Of a stretch of 64,000 nucleotides of DNA, positions 34,101-47,397 are shown in pieces. The translations under genes were made by a program, and so were the position numbers. Source of the DNA: Adineta vaga (lineage: Eukaryota; Rotifera); NCBI GenBank assembly GCA_021613535.1, contig CP075494.1, forward strand, positions 7,006,001 to 7,070,000, in the 5' to 3' direction. Positions within the stretch are counted from its first letter, which is position 1. The number at the start of each line of letters is the position of its first letter. The notes below the pieces were generated by a model, which searched no databases, was not told the origin of the DNA, and saw only the letters and a list, made by a program, of their open reading frames with translations.

Positions 34101-37100
34101 GAAGTTGTTTATACATTTTCGTATGAAACAAGTTTAAGTTCATTGAATTTTGTAATTAATAAACCACCCTACAATGGTTCCTGTTCAATTTATCCTCTCA
34201 ATGGCACAACAACTACTCCATTTGATATTTCATGTTTAAATTGGTTTGATGAAGATGGAATTAAAGACTATACGATATCTGGTAAGTTATTCATATCTGA
34301 TCTACATTTGAGAACAGAACATCTTTTCTTTATAGTTTGGACAGATGATCCATCGCAAAGAATTACTATTGCTTTTTCATCCATATCGACCTTTCAAGTT
34401 CGATTACCAGCTGGAGATAATCAAACATCATCAGTTCATTTGTTCGTTCAGATTCGAGATACTTTAGATTGTATTACCGAATTAAATATTTCATCTGTAA
34501 TCGTAATATCCGACACGGAAGGAATTACTAATTTAATTAATGATATTCAAAGTGTATCGAATGCAACCACAACAAACCCATTACTTCAAATTCTGGCAAG
34601 TGGAAATCAAAATGTAGTCGGACAATTGATTACATCACTCTCACAAGAGTTCAACAAAATGAATGAAGCAAATCTTGATAAAGCTTTATCAAGTACATCT
34701 CAAACTATTCTAATCAGTAATAAGTAATGATCTTTCTTTTTTCTCTACAGATGGTATTCCAGCTGCCAGTATTTCAATCTCACCATTGGGAATCAAAGAT
34801 TCACAACAGGTTGTTTGAATTCATCTATGTATTCTCTTAGAATTGTTTTACTCTTTCATTTACATAGTTTTCGATCCCATTTAATGAATCAGCATTAATT
34901 GAATTTAATAAAGAAGTCAATTCTCAAGCAAACATTCGAGAATATCTAATGAAATTTACAACAAAACTTTTAATAACTACATCGAGTAGTATTAAATTAC
35001 AAGCAACATCATTAGCTCAATTGACAAAAGCAACAAATCAATTAACAAGAACAACTTTAGTTAGATTAATTGTCTTACATTTTCAGTCTTTCTTTTTAAA
35101 AATACTAATATTTTAGATGGCAATATCTGATCGATGTTATCAATTAACACTTGCTTTGTATTCATGGAAAACAAGAATTTCATTTGAAGAAGTTCAAACA
35201 AGCGCAACTCAACTGATTCAGTGTGTTGCGAATGTTTTAAGTGTAAGAAAATTCTCTTTAGATATTTTCAACAATCGAGAATCTTTTTTGAAAATCTTTA
35301 GGCTGCGAATGGACCAATACAAGAAAGAACACTTGTATTAAATAGAGATGTGTCACAAGCTACAACATTTCCTGCTGATTATGACACGAACCTTGAATCA
35401 GAATGGTCTAATCCAAGTATTATGCCTTTTTAAGACATAATGATACTATACGATCTCATATGTTTAGATTTATTTGCCGATGGTGATGATTTTTCATGGG
35501 AAACGATGCAAAAAAATCGTAACACTTATTATCAGAAACAATTAGCTAATAAAATCATGTATCAAGCGAAGGAAATCATTTCATTATTAAGTTCAATATT
35601 GAATATTCATTTAAATATTGGACAAGATATAGTAATGAATACAACACAAGTATTCATGTCTCTAGAAACAAAATCGTTTGATGCTCTTTTGAATAAATTA
35701 ATTAAGCAAGTGGGAAATGCTCATATTCAACTTCCTCAAACGTTTCAATCTAATATGAGTAATCATTCAAAAATATCTATTCGTGTAAGTCCATTGATAC
35801 TTTTTTTTCTTTCAACTCTTTATGGTGTTGTATATTTATAGTCAACTATGGAACCATTAGCTTCGCATGGTAACACGAAATCACGATTAAATACAAATGT
35901 CTCAGCATCAATCTCACTGTCTATTCTTGATGAAAATGGAAATGAGGTTTCACTTCAAACGGATTCAAATCATCCAATTGAAATCATTATACCTCGTGAT
36001 CCAAATTTCAATATTCCACCAATGATATTACAGAATGTAACATCGGGAAATTTTACTCCCCATAATCATTTATTCGTTTATCATTATTTAAATCTGACAA
36101 GTTCTCTTCCAATTTCTGTACATATTGAAATACAACCATTGAATAAAAGTATTGGTTATTTATTTATTTATAAATTTGATCAAATACCACAATTGAATAG
36201 TTCAACTAATCAAATCGATGGATGGACACTTTTTTGTCCTTCAAGTAAATCTTCTTCATTATTTCAAAGAATTTCAATTATCATTCTTTAATTTGATATA
36301 GATTTGCAAAATGAAAGTATCTACACGTATTTTATTGATAATCAACGTACAGTAGATCATCAAGCTGTTATATTAGGTATGCGAGAATTGAATTCAACAG
36401 AAATGAATTTTGCATGTTCGAACTCATCGACCGCATATCTTCCTATAACCGATAAAAGATTTAATTTCATATCGGATTATCAGTTAAGAATTTATACATC
36501 GGGTTGTTATTATCTTGATAAAAATAATCAATGGAAATCAGATGGATTGAGAGTAAGTATCGATTTCTTGACTAACTGAAAACAAAGTGTCTCTTAAGGT
36601 TGGTTCATTGACAAATCATCACGAAACTCAATGTTTTTCTACTCATCTGACAAGTTTTGCAAATGGTTTTACTGTTCTTCCAGAAACAATTAATTGGAAA
36701 TATGTCTTTGCCAATGCTGATTTTATGAGAAATAAAACTATTTATTTAACAGTCATTTGTATATTTATTATTTACATTCTTCTAATGATTTATGCCCGTT
36801 TTAAAGATCGGAAAGATCTGGAAAAATTAGGAGTAACACCATTGCCTGATAATCAAAAACCAGATCAGTATCTCTATCAAATTATTGTTTTTACTGGTCA
36901 ACGAAAAAATGCAGGCACAAAATCTAATGTAAGATAGATAGAAAAACGAACTACTTTTCTGTACACTCGTCGTCATTCATAGGTCTATTTTGTTCTACAT
37001 GGTGATAAAGATGAAACCGATGTTCGACGACTAGCTGATCCTCATCGGTTAATTTTACAACGTGGTAGTATCGATGCATTTATTATGAGTGTTCCAAAGT

Positions 37101-40100
37101 AAAATTTCGTCGAAAAGGATAAGAGAGATGATGAATGTTGTAATTTAGATCTTTAGGATTATTTAATTGTATTCGTATTTGGCACGACAATAGTGGAAAA
37201 GGTTCACCATCATGGTTTTTGAAATATGTAATTATTCGTGATTTACAAACAATGGAAAAATCACATTTTATTTGTCAACGATGGTTTGCAGTCGAAAAAG
37301 ATGATGGAAAAGTAAGTCAAGATTATTTTTCGTCTTCGGCGATGTTTCGTAATGAATTAGATCGAACGTGTCTTACCGGTTGCGGGTGAAATTGAAAAAC
37401 GTCAATTTTCTTATATTTTAACAAAACGTGCATATCACAGCAATTTCCGATGGTCATCTCTGGTTTTCAATCTTTTCTCGTCCACCATCGAATCAATTTA
37501 CTCGTGTACAACGATGTACATGTTGTTTTGTTCTATTATTTACTTCAATGTTTTTAAACATTATGTATTATGATCTATCGAATGAAACGAATACTGCTCA
37601 AATATCTTTGGGATTATTCTATATTACTACTCAGCAGGTACGATGAATTGCTCCATTTGTTTATTTCTCTTGTATTTTTGTATATAATTATAAGATTGTG
37701 ATTGGTATTATCATTGAATTCTTTGCTTTGATTCCAAGTTTGTTACTGATACAATTATTTCGACGTCTTCGATCTCGACAGAAATCGATTTCACCATTAC
37801 ATCAAGCTTTATATAAAATTGAACCAAATATACAGATGTATGCTAGTTGTACAATGAAATTGAATTATCCTTTTGTCATTTTTCTAGAGCAAACAATGAC
37901 AAGAAAGATAAGAATATGAGTAGATCTTCGTTAACATTTCCCTGGTGGTGGATATTTATTACATATGGACTTTGTATCATGTTATTGGCTGTTTCAATTC
38001 TATTTATCATTGCTCGTGGTATTGAATTTGGTGATTTGAAAACACAAAAATGGCTTACATCAATTTTAAGTGGATTTTTCTCTTCAATTCTTCTCAGTCA
38101 ACCTTTGAAAGTAATTATTACGTTTATTTTATTAAATTGGAACAAAAATATATTTTACTTTGTTAAAGATTATATGTGTAGCTATTTTCTTAGCTTGCTT
38201 TTGTCGAAATTCCAATGATGATAGAGAAGCAACTGAATTTTTGAATAATGATCATGTTGATTTAGATCATGATGAAGAATATCTTCATTCAAACGAGGTT
38301 AGTTTATTCATTTCTGCGAATAAGAAAATGATTGATTAAATAAATATATATATATATAGGAGAAGTATCTATTTTCTTCTCGATCTGCAACGCGTGTCAA
38401 TCGTTTGGATGAAGGTGAAATTAGTTGGGCTCGTCATGAACGTTTGAAAGAGATTCAGATGTGGTCAATCATTCGAGAAACAGCAATTTATTTCTGTTTT
38501 TTATCACTTCTTTGTGTTGTTATCTATGCAAATCATCATTCGAATTCATATTTTCAAGTTCAACATTTACGAAAATATTTCCATAATTCAAGACAATTCG
38601 ATTTAGATTATACAAGAGTTCGTTTTTCATTTCATCTCTACGGATGGATATGTACTATCATAGTTCTTTTTAGATTTCAACCATTCATCAATATTGGAAT
38701 TGGTTAGAACATAGTTTTGTTGATAATATTCGTGCACAACAATGGTATAATGGTCAACCACCTCGAAATCTTAGTGGTTTTTTGAATGATAAATCAAATC
38801 GATTGATTGGTTGGCCAACAATTCGACAAGTTCGTGTAAAATCTACAACATGTAGTTTTCAAAGTTCAATCGTATCTACTTGTACAGATGATTATACTAT
38901 GTTCAATGAAGACAAACAATCCTATCAACCAAGATGGCGAACTAATATTACACAAACATTTACTTCTTCAATTCGTCAATCATTTATATATCAATCAAGT
39001 GATGAATTAAATACATATAGTACAATTGGTGATCACGGAATCTATGCTGGTGGTGGTTATGTTTATGAATTTCGAGGTCGGTTAATAGATCTTCAAAGTA
39101 ATCTATCGGAACTTCATCGACTTGAATGGATCGATAATCGAACACGAGCTGTAATTATTCAAATGACTTTATATAATCCAAATATTGCATTATTTACTGC
39201 AGTAACTTTTCTATTCGAAATTTTATCAACAGGTGGAGTGTATCCAACGACACGATTTGAACCACTGAATATTTCTGGTAAACATAGGAAATCTTTCTAG
39301 TTTTATTAACAAAAATCATTTTTATTTAGCATTTTCTTCAATATTTCAATTGATTTGTTTTATTCTCTACATGATGATAATTATCTATTTTATGTTTATC
39401 GAAATTCGATTTGTATTTGAATTGAAATGGAAATATCTATATCGATTTTGGTCCTATATTGAAGTTGGTATTATTGTATGTTCATGGATAAGTGTTGGAT
39501 TTTATATCTGGCGATATTATCAATTTCAACAAATCGGTGAATCATTCAAAGAGACGAATGGATTTGTTTATATTAATTTACAATTAACAACTTATATCAA
39601 TGATCTGTTGACATATTTATATGGTTTTTGTTGTTTTTTTGGTACAATTAAATGTGTTCATTTGTGTCGTTTTAATCAACGTCTCTGTTTATTTATTCAA
39701 ACTCTTCACTATGCAGCAAGAGAACTTCTTTCTTTTGCAATGATGTTTTCTATCGTATTCCTATCGTTTGTTTCATTATTTTATCTTTTATTTATATCGA
39801 AACTTGGATCTTGTTCGTCATTATTAACCACTTCGCAAATGTTATTTGAAATGACTTTAATGAAGTTTGATGCACATCAATTGAGTGGAGCAGCAGCATT
39901 TTTGGGTCCATTTTGTTTTACTTTATTTATTATCTTCGTGGTATTTATTTGTATGAGTATGTTTCTATCGATTATCAATGAAAATTTTCATCGTGCAAAA
40001 GATAATGTGAATTCTAATAAGCAAATTATATTTTCATTTATGTTCAAACGATTTCTACATTGGACAGGTATTGATATTGATTTAAAATGATATGTATATT

Positions 40101-40349
40101 GTTGAAGAAATATCTTAGGTTTGATTCAATTAAACGAAGATGAAGTTCGAATTGAAAGAGATACGATGATGCGTTCGGAATATTACGATTCAATAGAACG
40201 TTTTCCGGAAAAAATTGATCAATTATTGGATGCATTGAATCGAGTATATTGAATTTTTCTTTTTGAGTCCTACATATTTATAGTTGATGTTTGCTCATTT
40301 TTAGGTATATATGACTCAAAAAATCGAGAAAGAACCAAGATCAATTTAG
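31114..40349 (+). CDS. polycystin-1-like protein with N-terminal NHL propeller
   Basis: About thirty exons encode very roughly 2,300 residues. Exon 1 (31114-31174) is a signal peptide. Exon 2 (31455-32348) encodes NHL repeats (for example LYVADSGNDRIQLF, IFVLDTGNNRIQKF). A Thr/Ser-rich linker (32608-32832) follows, then a REJ-type region (about 32890-34700), the GPS with cleavage motif THLTSFA (about 36640), the first membrane helix (36745-36800) and a PLAT domain (about 36865-37330; VFTGQRKNAGTKSNVYFVLH). Next come WFSIFSRPP and FTRVQR, the polycystin TOP domain (38700-39290; YAGGGYVYEF), the S5-S6 pore (39700-40000; SIINENFHRAK) and a C-terminal helix ending at TAG 40347. The family forms membrane receptor-channels. 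The frame is disturbed near 37386-37440. Confidence 0.9.
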
Positions 40350-40639
40350 TCTGTTTTTTTTTCAAAGATATGCGACAGTTGTTTATGTAGTTTCGTCTAG
40401 TTTCATTAAATGTTTATTCATCTAATAGATTCGAAATAAATTAGTCGGAGAGGATGTAAGTGAGAATATTGAACTTATTTATTATTTACGCACATACATC
40501 TTCTAATATAGTATATCTACATTCATCAGACATTGTACATACATACATACATACAGATGAGGAATATAATATATTGTATATTTAAGTTTGAAGCATTTTC
40601 ATACAATAAAAATAATGATAAAGATAGTAAAACAATGTG
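40350..40639. repeat. short intergenic gap with CATA repeat
   Basis: 290 bases between the convergent polycystin and amino acid transporter genes. It includes a (CATA)n tract near 40535-40556 and AATAAA near 40606. Nothing else is seen. Confidence 0.6.
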
Positions 40640-42873
40640 TTATGTAATTGTATAAATTTTAGCTGGATCTTCTTCGTTAATCGTTTCAGAAGAGCTTTCC
40701 GACATATTATCTTCATTTGTTTCGTTGATTACTTTGACATCTGGTGTGCTCTCATCAGTCAGAGCATCGTTCACATAAAATTTTACTTCATTATTTTGGT
40801 TTATATTACTATCAATATTTGGTTCAAGTTGAGCGTTTGAATATTCGACTACAAGTTTTTGTATTGTTGGAACTAGTTCAATATCGCTGATACGTGATGA
40901 AAGTTGTATTGCTTGTTTTCGTTTCTTAGAATGTCGAAATCCATAAGAAAAATAAACAAATTGACCTATCACAGTCCATACAAGAAATCGAAAATACGTT
41001 TCTTTTTTTATAGTTATCATTAGTAAAATACAGAGTATTGAACCTATAGCTGGAACGAGCCATGGCCCAAATGGAACTTTAAATATTCGATTGGCATCGT
41101 GACGAGTGTAACGCAACTATACAAGACAATTTTGATGAAAATAAGCAAAAATTTAATAAATTGAACATACCACTACAAGATCAATATGTACAAATAGATA
41201 TGTAATTAACGCACTGATGGATGATGTTTCGCCAATGACATCGATTGGACAAAACCCTGCAAAAACTGCGCAGATGACGCCTACAAAATAAGACGGAGAT
41301 ATTCAGCTTCTCTTTTCAAGATATTCGCTATGTACGATTTACCACTGAAGATAGTCGAAACCCAAGGTGTATCAGTTTTCCAAGGTATACCAGCTGTCCA
41401 ATGCGTTCTACCAAAAATAGATGGTAATAAACCATCATGAGACATAGCAAAAAATATTCGAGTTTGAGATAAAAGCGTTGTTAATGCTACAGTTGTGAGA
41501 CCGGCAATACCTCCAAGATCCAAGAGAACAGATAGCCAGAGACCATATGGTGTAGATTTTCTATAAGAAAAATAATGAATATACAAAACCTCCTAATATA
41601 AATGGCTAACATTGCATCAGAAAGTGGACTATCTGTATTCAACGATTGATATGGAACAAGTCCAACTAGGACAGTACATATTCCAATGTAGATGAACAGT
41701 GAAATGAGTAATGATGAAATAGTTGCGTATGGTAGTGGTCGTGTTCGTGCTTGTGATTCTTCAGCGACTGTTGCAACTGTCTCAAAGCCCACGTACGCAA
41801 AGAAAACAAGGTTACATGCTTCTACTATGCCTGATACACCATATTCACTAAATGATCCTATCAAATAGAAAATATATATTCACTGCATAGTTTTAATATA
41901 TAGATATGTAAATCAAACATTAAATACCTTTATTTGACGGAATAAATGGGTCATAATTTTTACGATCAACATATTTACATGTTGCAAATATAAATATCAA
42001 TAAAACGAGTATTTTGAATACTACTAATACGAGATTAACAATAGCAGTTGCTCGAATACCACTAATCAGTAGTACAGTGACAGCCAATGTAATTATGATA
42101 GCAGGAAAATTAATTGCTCCACCTGTGACGTAAAACTCGTGTGTAGAATCTGTCCAAGCTAATGGAGCTCGGACTGCCCAAGTTGTTGCATTATAATCCG
42201 ATACAATATCGATCAAATGAACAACGTATTTACTCCAATTGACTACCACTGTCAAAGCACTTAACTGATTGAGGAGTGCATAATTCCATCCAATAAACCA
42301 TGCGGGATATTCTACAAAGAGTAACAAAACAAAACAAAACAAAACAAAAAATGGTACAAAGAACAACTTCACTTGTATACCTCCTAAAGCTAAAAGAATA
42401 AACAGAGACACTGATGCAAATTGTACAAATATAGATTGAAAAATGCTGACCTGCATAAGTATATGTATAAGCTGCTCCAGATAGTTGCATCATTGCCATT
42501 AATTCAGAAAATGATAGAGCAGCAAAAAGAGCTACAATACCGGTGGCAATAAATGAAATAATTACTGACGGACCAGCATTTTTTGCAGCTGCTTGTCCAC
42601 TTAAAACAAATATTCCTGCACCTAGAAGAGGAAAAACAGAAAATAAGTTTATTTCATATCTTATTTTTATGCTTACTCACCAATAATAGCACCAAGACCT
42701 ATACCAGTTAAATGTATCCAGTTTAACGATGGACTCAACAAACTTCGTCCACTAATTTCTTCATCTATTTCACGCATTGTTTTGCGTGCTACAAGCTTTT
42801 TCAGAAAATTTTTAAAAACATTTTCCTTGGGCGGAGGTGTTGCACTAGTGGCAACAGATTCAATCTCAGACAT
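40640..42873 (-). CDS. cationic amino acid transporter, SLC7A CAT subfamily
   Basis: Seven exons: 42873-42681, 42621-42451, 42311-41928, 41857-41611, 41560-41343, 41280-41171 and 41116-40640, closing to 599 residues. CATs carry arginine, lysine and ornithine across the plasma membrane. The signature GIGLGAIIGAGIFVLSGQAA at the first membrane segment spans the exon 1/2 junction; EYPAWFIGWN, FFAYVGFETVATVAEESQ and MSHDGLLPSIFG are also typical. The hydrophilic C-terminus (about 100 residues, acidic) is divergent. At the exon 4/5 border two donors are possible; the one giving a 50-base intron is preferred over a 29-base intron because it gives the better family match. The second intron carries an (AAAAC)n tract at 42326-42350. 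Confidence 0.9.
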
Positions 42874-43824
42874 CAGTTATGATTTGAATCTCTATAGTAA
42901 TATTATTATTTCGAAAAGCAAACAGATAACGACCGCAATTATACAATTGACAAATACATACGGGATAAATACCAACAGCGTGATGTGATTTCAAAGATAG
43001 AGACAACATAACATTTAAAAACGAAGCTAAAGCAAGAAAGGAAGTAATATGACAGATACTCATTGAAGCGTAAAATATATTGTCGATACAAGAGTGCTAT
43101 ATATTATTATTACATGTTATTCGCTTCTTTTTTCTTTGCTATTTATTCAATATTCACTTGTACATATGTTTCGATCAGTATATCATCATATCAAACAAAA
43201 CAGTATCTACTTCTAATATACTACCAGTTAGTAGAATTTCCAAAAAAAATCTTTAATTATAGTTATATATTTTCAATATAAAAACCAACATTGACAGATT
43301 TGTTGTATCCAATTTTTTCGTCAGAAAATTTATACGAAATTTACACACGAAACCACTGAGATAATACCATTTGGTGAAATTTATTAGGTTTCTTTTTTTT
43401 ACGGAGATTAGCGACATTCTTTAGAATTGCTTTCGAAAAAGAGTTAAACTATCGATTAATATACACAATGTATTTCATATGATATAATTATGAACGGATG
43501 CTCAAAACCAAGGTAAAAAATGAAGCGATATAATACTACTTGAAATCATTGAATCTGTAACATAGAAATAAATGATTGTTGCAGATCTGAACAGTATTGA
43601 ATTCAATCACATAGCATTTATTCTACATCAAATAAACGTTTGATTTAAATTTAAATGTGTTCAAACTGAAGGAAAGAAAAGACCGATTATGACTACATAC
43701 ATATTCCATGCTTTACAACGAATCAATATTCGAAAAAAAAGAAAAGAAAATACATCATCGAACATAATACAGTCTAGCCGATCGATCGATAAATCTTCTT
43801 AATACAATAGAAAGAAAACCAATC
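42874..43824. other. intergenic, divergent region
   Basis: 950 AT-rich bases between the divergent transporter gene and the next plus-strand gene. No coding frame has support. A GATCGATCGAT palindromic run lies near 43780. Confidence 0.6.
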
Positions 43825-44454
43825 ATGCCAGGACGTCATGGAAAAGCAACAGTTCGAAAAATTCAAGTTCGTCAAACATCACCAGAAATACCATCACCTG
43901 TCAAACTCGTCGAACGAAAAACTGTCGATGAAAATATTGAAAATCAAATGCCAATCGACGAAATTGAAACACAATCATCTGACTCATTACCACCGCCATC
44001 AACACCACCAACAACAACAACTTGTGTTGAATCTAAAACTGACGTTAATCCAATGGCTATACTTTTCGCCAATGGTCATCCGTTATTAACAAATTTTGAA
44101 GAAAAATATCTAATAGATTTGATCTTAAAAAGTCCAACTAAAGATATTGAAGTAATTCTTGAAGAAAAAATTCGTTTTATTCTACAAATGAATTATGGTT
44201 CACATTCATCGTTATTTAAATTAAATATTCAATGGATTTTCGATTTTCTTCTTAAACATTTTCAAACATTAACTGAACATATGAATTCTCGAGATTTATT
44301 TGAGAAATTTCTCAAGAAAAATTTTCCTCAAAATAATTCAATAATTGCTTCGAAACATTGGCAATTACAAACATTAATCAATGAACATTCGAAAAAACAA
44401 TCAACTAATTCACAAAAACGGCGAATGACTGTTCGACATATTGACTTGAATTAA
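43825..44454 (+). CDS. hypothetical protein, intronless
   Basis: A 209-residue frame. The first 25 residues are basic (MPGRHGKATVRKIQVRQ); a Pro/Thr-rich low-complexity stretch follows (SLPPPSTPPTTTT), then an all-helical C-terminal domain of about 120 residues (FEEKYLIDLILKSPTKDIEV, RFILQMNYGSHSSLFKLNIQ, DLFEKFLKKNFP) and a basic end (QKRRMTVRHIDLN). The basic ends suggest a nucleic-acid-associated or nuclear protein, but this is inference. Good codon usage over the whole length and the conserved-looking helical block argue for a real gene. No family was recognised. Confidence 0.6.
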   Translation: MPGRHGKATVRKIQVRQTSPEIPSPVKLVERKTVDENIENQMPIDEIETQSSDSLPPPSTPPTTTTCVESKTDVNPMAILFANGHPLLTNFEEKYLIDLILKSPTKDIEVILEEKIRFILQMNYGSHSSLFKLNIQWIFDFLLKHFQTLTEHMNSRDLFEKFLKKNFPQNNSIIASKHWQLQTLINEHSKKQSTNSQKRRMTVRHIDLN

Positions 44455-47397
44455 AATCAAGATATATACATATATTTGTTTCATATAGATTAAATAAATA
44501 AATCAAAAAAAAACTTCTTTTTTTCTGATACTCCATCTGTTGATGTGAATCAGATAAGGAAATTATAGATTAATAGTATTATTTTTCTTTTACATCTCTG
44601 AAGAACATTGTTCTCATTAATTTGTATTATACGCTGCTGTTTTGTTCGTTGATCAAAGTTCATTCTCGTACATCATTGCTCTTTTTAATGACATACAGTC
44701 AATCTTCGAAGTTTATAGTTATGATATATACATTGTAATAAATAGAAAATGATTTATAAGACCTCGATGATAAGCGTCTTCCATGACATTATATCTATTT
44801 ATTATCTTGTCGAACAGTATAGAAAGAACTGTCGACTACTAAGTAAGCTGATTATTATAATAGACCATGGTTTCTTTTTAATAATCATGATATTCTATTG
44901 ATTACAATATGAATATTCTTTGACAAGAAAGACAATTACAAACAACAGATATTAAAAGAAACGAAAGACAAAAACTTTTCTTGATCTTCTATTCGATAAT
45001 ATTGTGCTAACAAGTGTAGATAAATAAAGTAAAAGAAGAAAAGATAGGAATAACAATTTGACTGCAATAATAAAAATAATAATAATAATAATAACAGCAA
45101 GAATGACCTTAGTTTGTAAACAAATTATTCTTCATACTTTTATTTCACATAACTCATGCTTGGACAATCAACCTTGGATGTGATACTATTTCACTGTGAT
45201 GAACGATCTAATCATTACAACCAGCTGTTCGAGTGTAGGAGATACAAATATAATAAAGAAATGTCATTTATTTTCTCCTAAGGGCAACTGACAAAGTAAT
45301 TTTGTTCTATTCATAATAGATTAATTAAACGAAAAAAATTTCATTTTGAAAAAAAAAAATTCAAAAAAAAGTTTTCGTTCATAGTAATTCTAATTCACTA
45401 TTTGTCAATGTCTTTAATCGCTGATTCTACTGATGACGTCAATCGTCATACAATCATCCTTTTCAATTGCCATCGTGCGTAAACATTAATTAAGTCGAGC
45501 AATAAATTGACAATTATTCGAACATAAAATCTTAGTTCATTTATCGGATCTATTATTTATAATATTGAAGAGTTAAATTTGAACAATTATGCTCTTGATA
45601 GAAGTGGTCAGAAGAAGATGAATTGTTTAGATTGTATAACGAAATCTTTTTAACAAAATGCTCTTAACTTTGTCAAATCAGAGGATATATAAGATAGTTA
45701 ATTTTCATAGAAAAATATTAATAATTTACTTATTTTTTTTATTCGATCTATTTATATATTTTGCTGTACATTTTTCTTGTCTCCCACTGCATTATTTCTG
45801 TTAGTGTGTCTATGTCTATGTGTATCTCTCTCTCTCTCCTTCTTTTCGCATGAATCAGCAATTGCTGCTGCTCTGTTTGTAATCGTTATATTACACCTCA
45901 AGCACGTTTTTTTCCTTCTTGTCTCTTATCGTTACAATATTTTTTCCTCTTTTTTACATTGATTCGTCGTTGTTATTCAACACGCGCACACTTGTGTTCT
46001 CATATCAAACGTATACCTCTCAACGAAAGAGAAAAAAAAAGAAGCTCCCGTAGGTGAGTAAGATACATCATCTTCCGAGAAGACTAAACCGATCAATCAA
46101 CTATCATTAATACTACATCGTAACTGATATAAATAACACATATATATATGTATATATATATACATATACATATGATGTGTAAAATGCATACATATATACA
46201 CATCGTCATTGATTCTCCATGTACATACTCAGTAAAGCATTCAAATAGTGTTGATTGCACAACTTTATATGATCGAATTGCTCAAATGTTCCTTTTTTTT
46301 CTTCTTCCGATGTGTATACACATATATTCATATAATCCTCATTCGTGGTTATATTGTTGTCGTTGTCGACATCGATGAACCGATCTATGCGTGTGCGTAT
46401 CAATAAATAATAATTGTATATTACGCCATACATATGTTCATACACTAATCTCGTTTTTTTTATTCTCTTGTCTTCTGTTAGACACATAGACAGACAGACA
46501 AAGATCAAATTAGACAACATATATTAACGAAATCTAGGTGAGCATACTTTTATTCGAGTAATCACGCAAGATACACAAACTGGCACCCGTTAAATAACAG
46601 CTGGAGATGTTGCCTCAAGTAGTTCGCTCCATTATTTCTTTCTTTTTTCGTTATGTATTATTAGTCGAGTTATATTGTCGTTGTCGACAATTTTCTATTA
46701 CTTATAATAGAAGTTCGAGGGAAGGACACAAAACGGCTGTTGTTACTAAAGTAGTTTTATTAATGAGAATTTCAATTGGATTTCTTCTTTTTTTTCCCAT
46801 GAAGAACGTTCTCACAAACAAATAAGAAATAGATTTGACAAATACTTCTCACTTAGTATAACTAAGTAGTAATCGTTCTCATCTTATCGTATCAAATAAG
46901 AAAATTGATCCGATTCTGATGAGCTTTGATGCATATACTTGTGAAGAGAGTTGTCCTTGATTACATGTGTCTTATTCATTGTCATTATTCTCAATGACAT
47001 ATAGCACCTAGTGGGTCGCGAAAAGAGAGAAGTAAAGAGAGAGAGAGAGGGAGAGAGAGAAAGAAAGAAAGAAGAAAAAGAGTTGTAAAAGTTATTCGTA
47101 GTTTCCAAATATAAATGTTCGATCATCATTTGTAACAATCGTCAGATTGATGAAATATTACAGTGACATCGTTTCATATGCGGGCGTATGTCTGAGCATG
47201 CAAACGCGCAAGTGAGGGAAGAGAGGGAGAATAATAATAATAATAAATGCTTGACATGCAAGCACGTACTCACAACGATTGTAAGACAACGAAAAGAAAG
47301 AAGATTGTTGAACTAATTTTGTATCGATGTCTACTGGAGAGAAAAGGAAAAGAAAGAATTTGTCTCATCGAATAAATCATATTCTTGTATTTTCTAG
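44455..47397. other. 2.9 kb gene-free region upstream of the RhoGAP gene
   Basis: No supported gene on either strand. It contains an AAT repeat (45075-45095), CT-rich stretches (45815-45845), AT/TATATG repeats (46140-46175), a GA-rich purine tract (47020-47080) and a second AAT repeat (47230-47247). Sixty- to hundred-codon frames on both strands follow low complexity. The region ends at a TTTTCTAG acceptor-like site directly before the RhoGAP ATG, so an untranslated first exon may lie here. Confidence 0.5.

Noticed and set aside
42326-42350. AAAAC repeat considered as a minisatellite or element end
   Set aside because: It is a short tract wholly inside an intron of the transporter gene, with no flanking target duplication.
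46148-46825. Frames of about 70-105 codons on both strands
   Set aside because: They include TATA-type repeats and have no coherent continuation, start context or recognisable fold.
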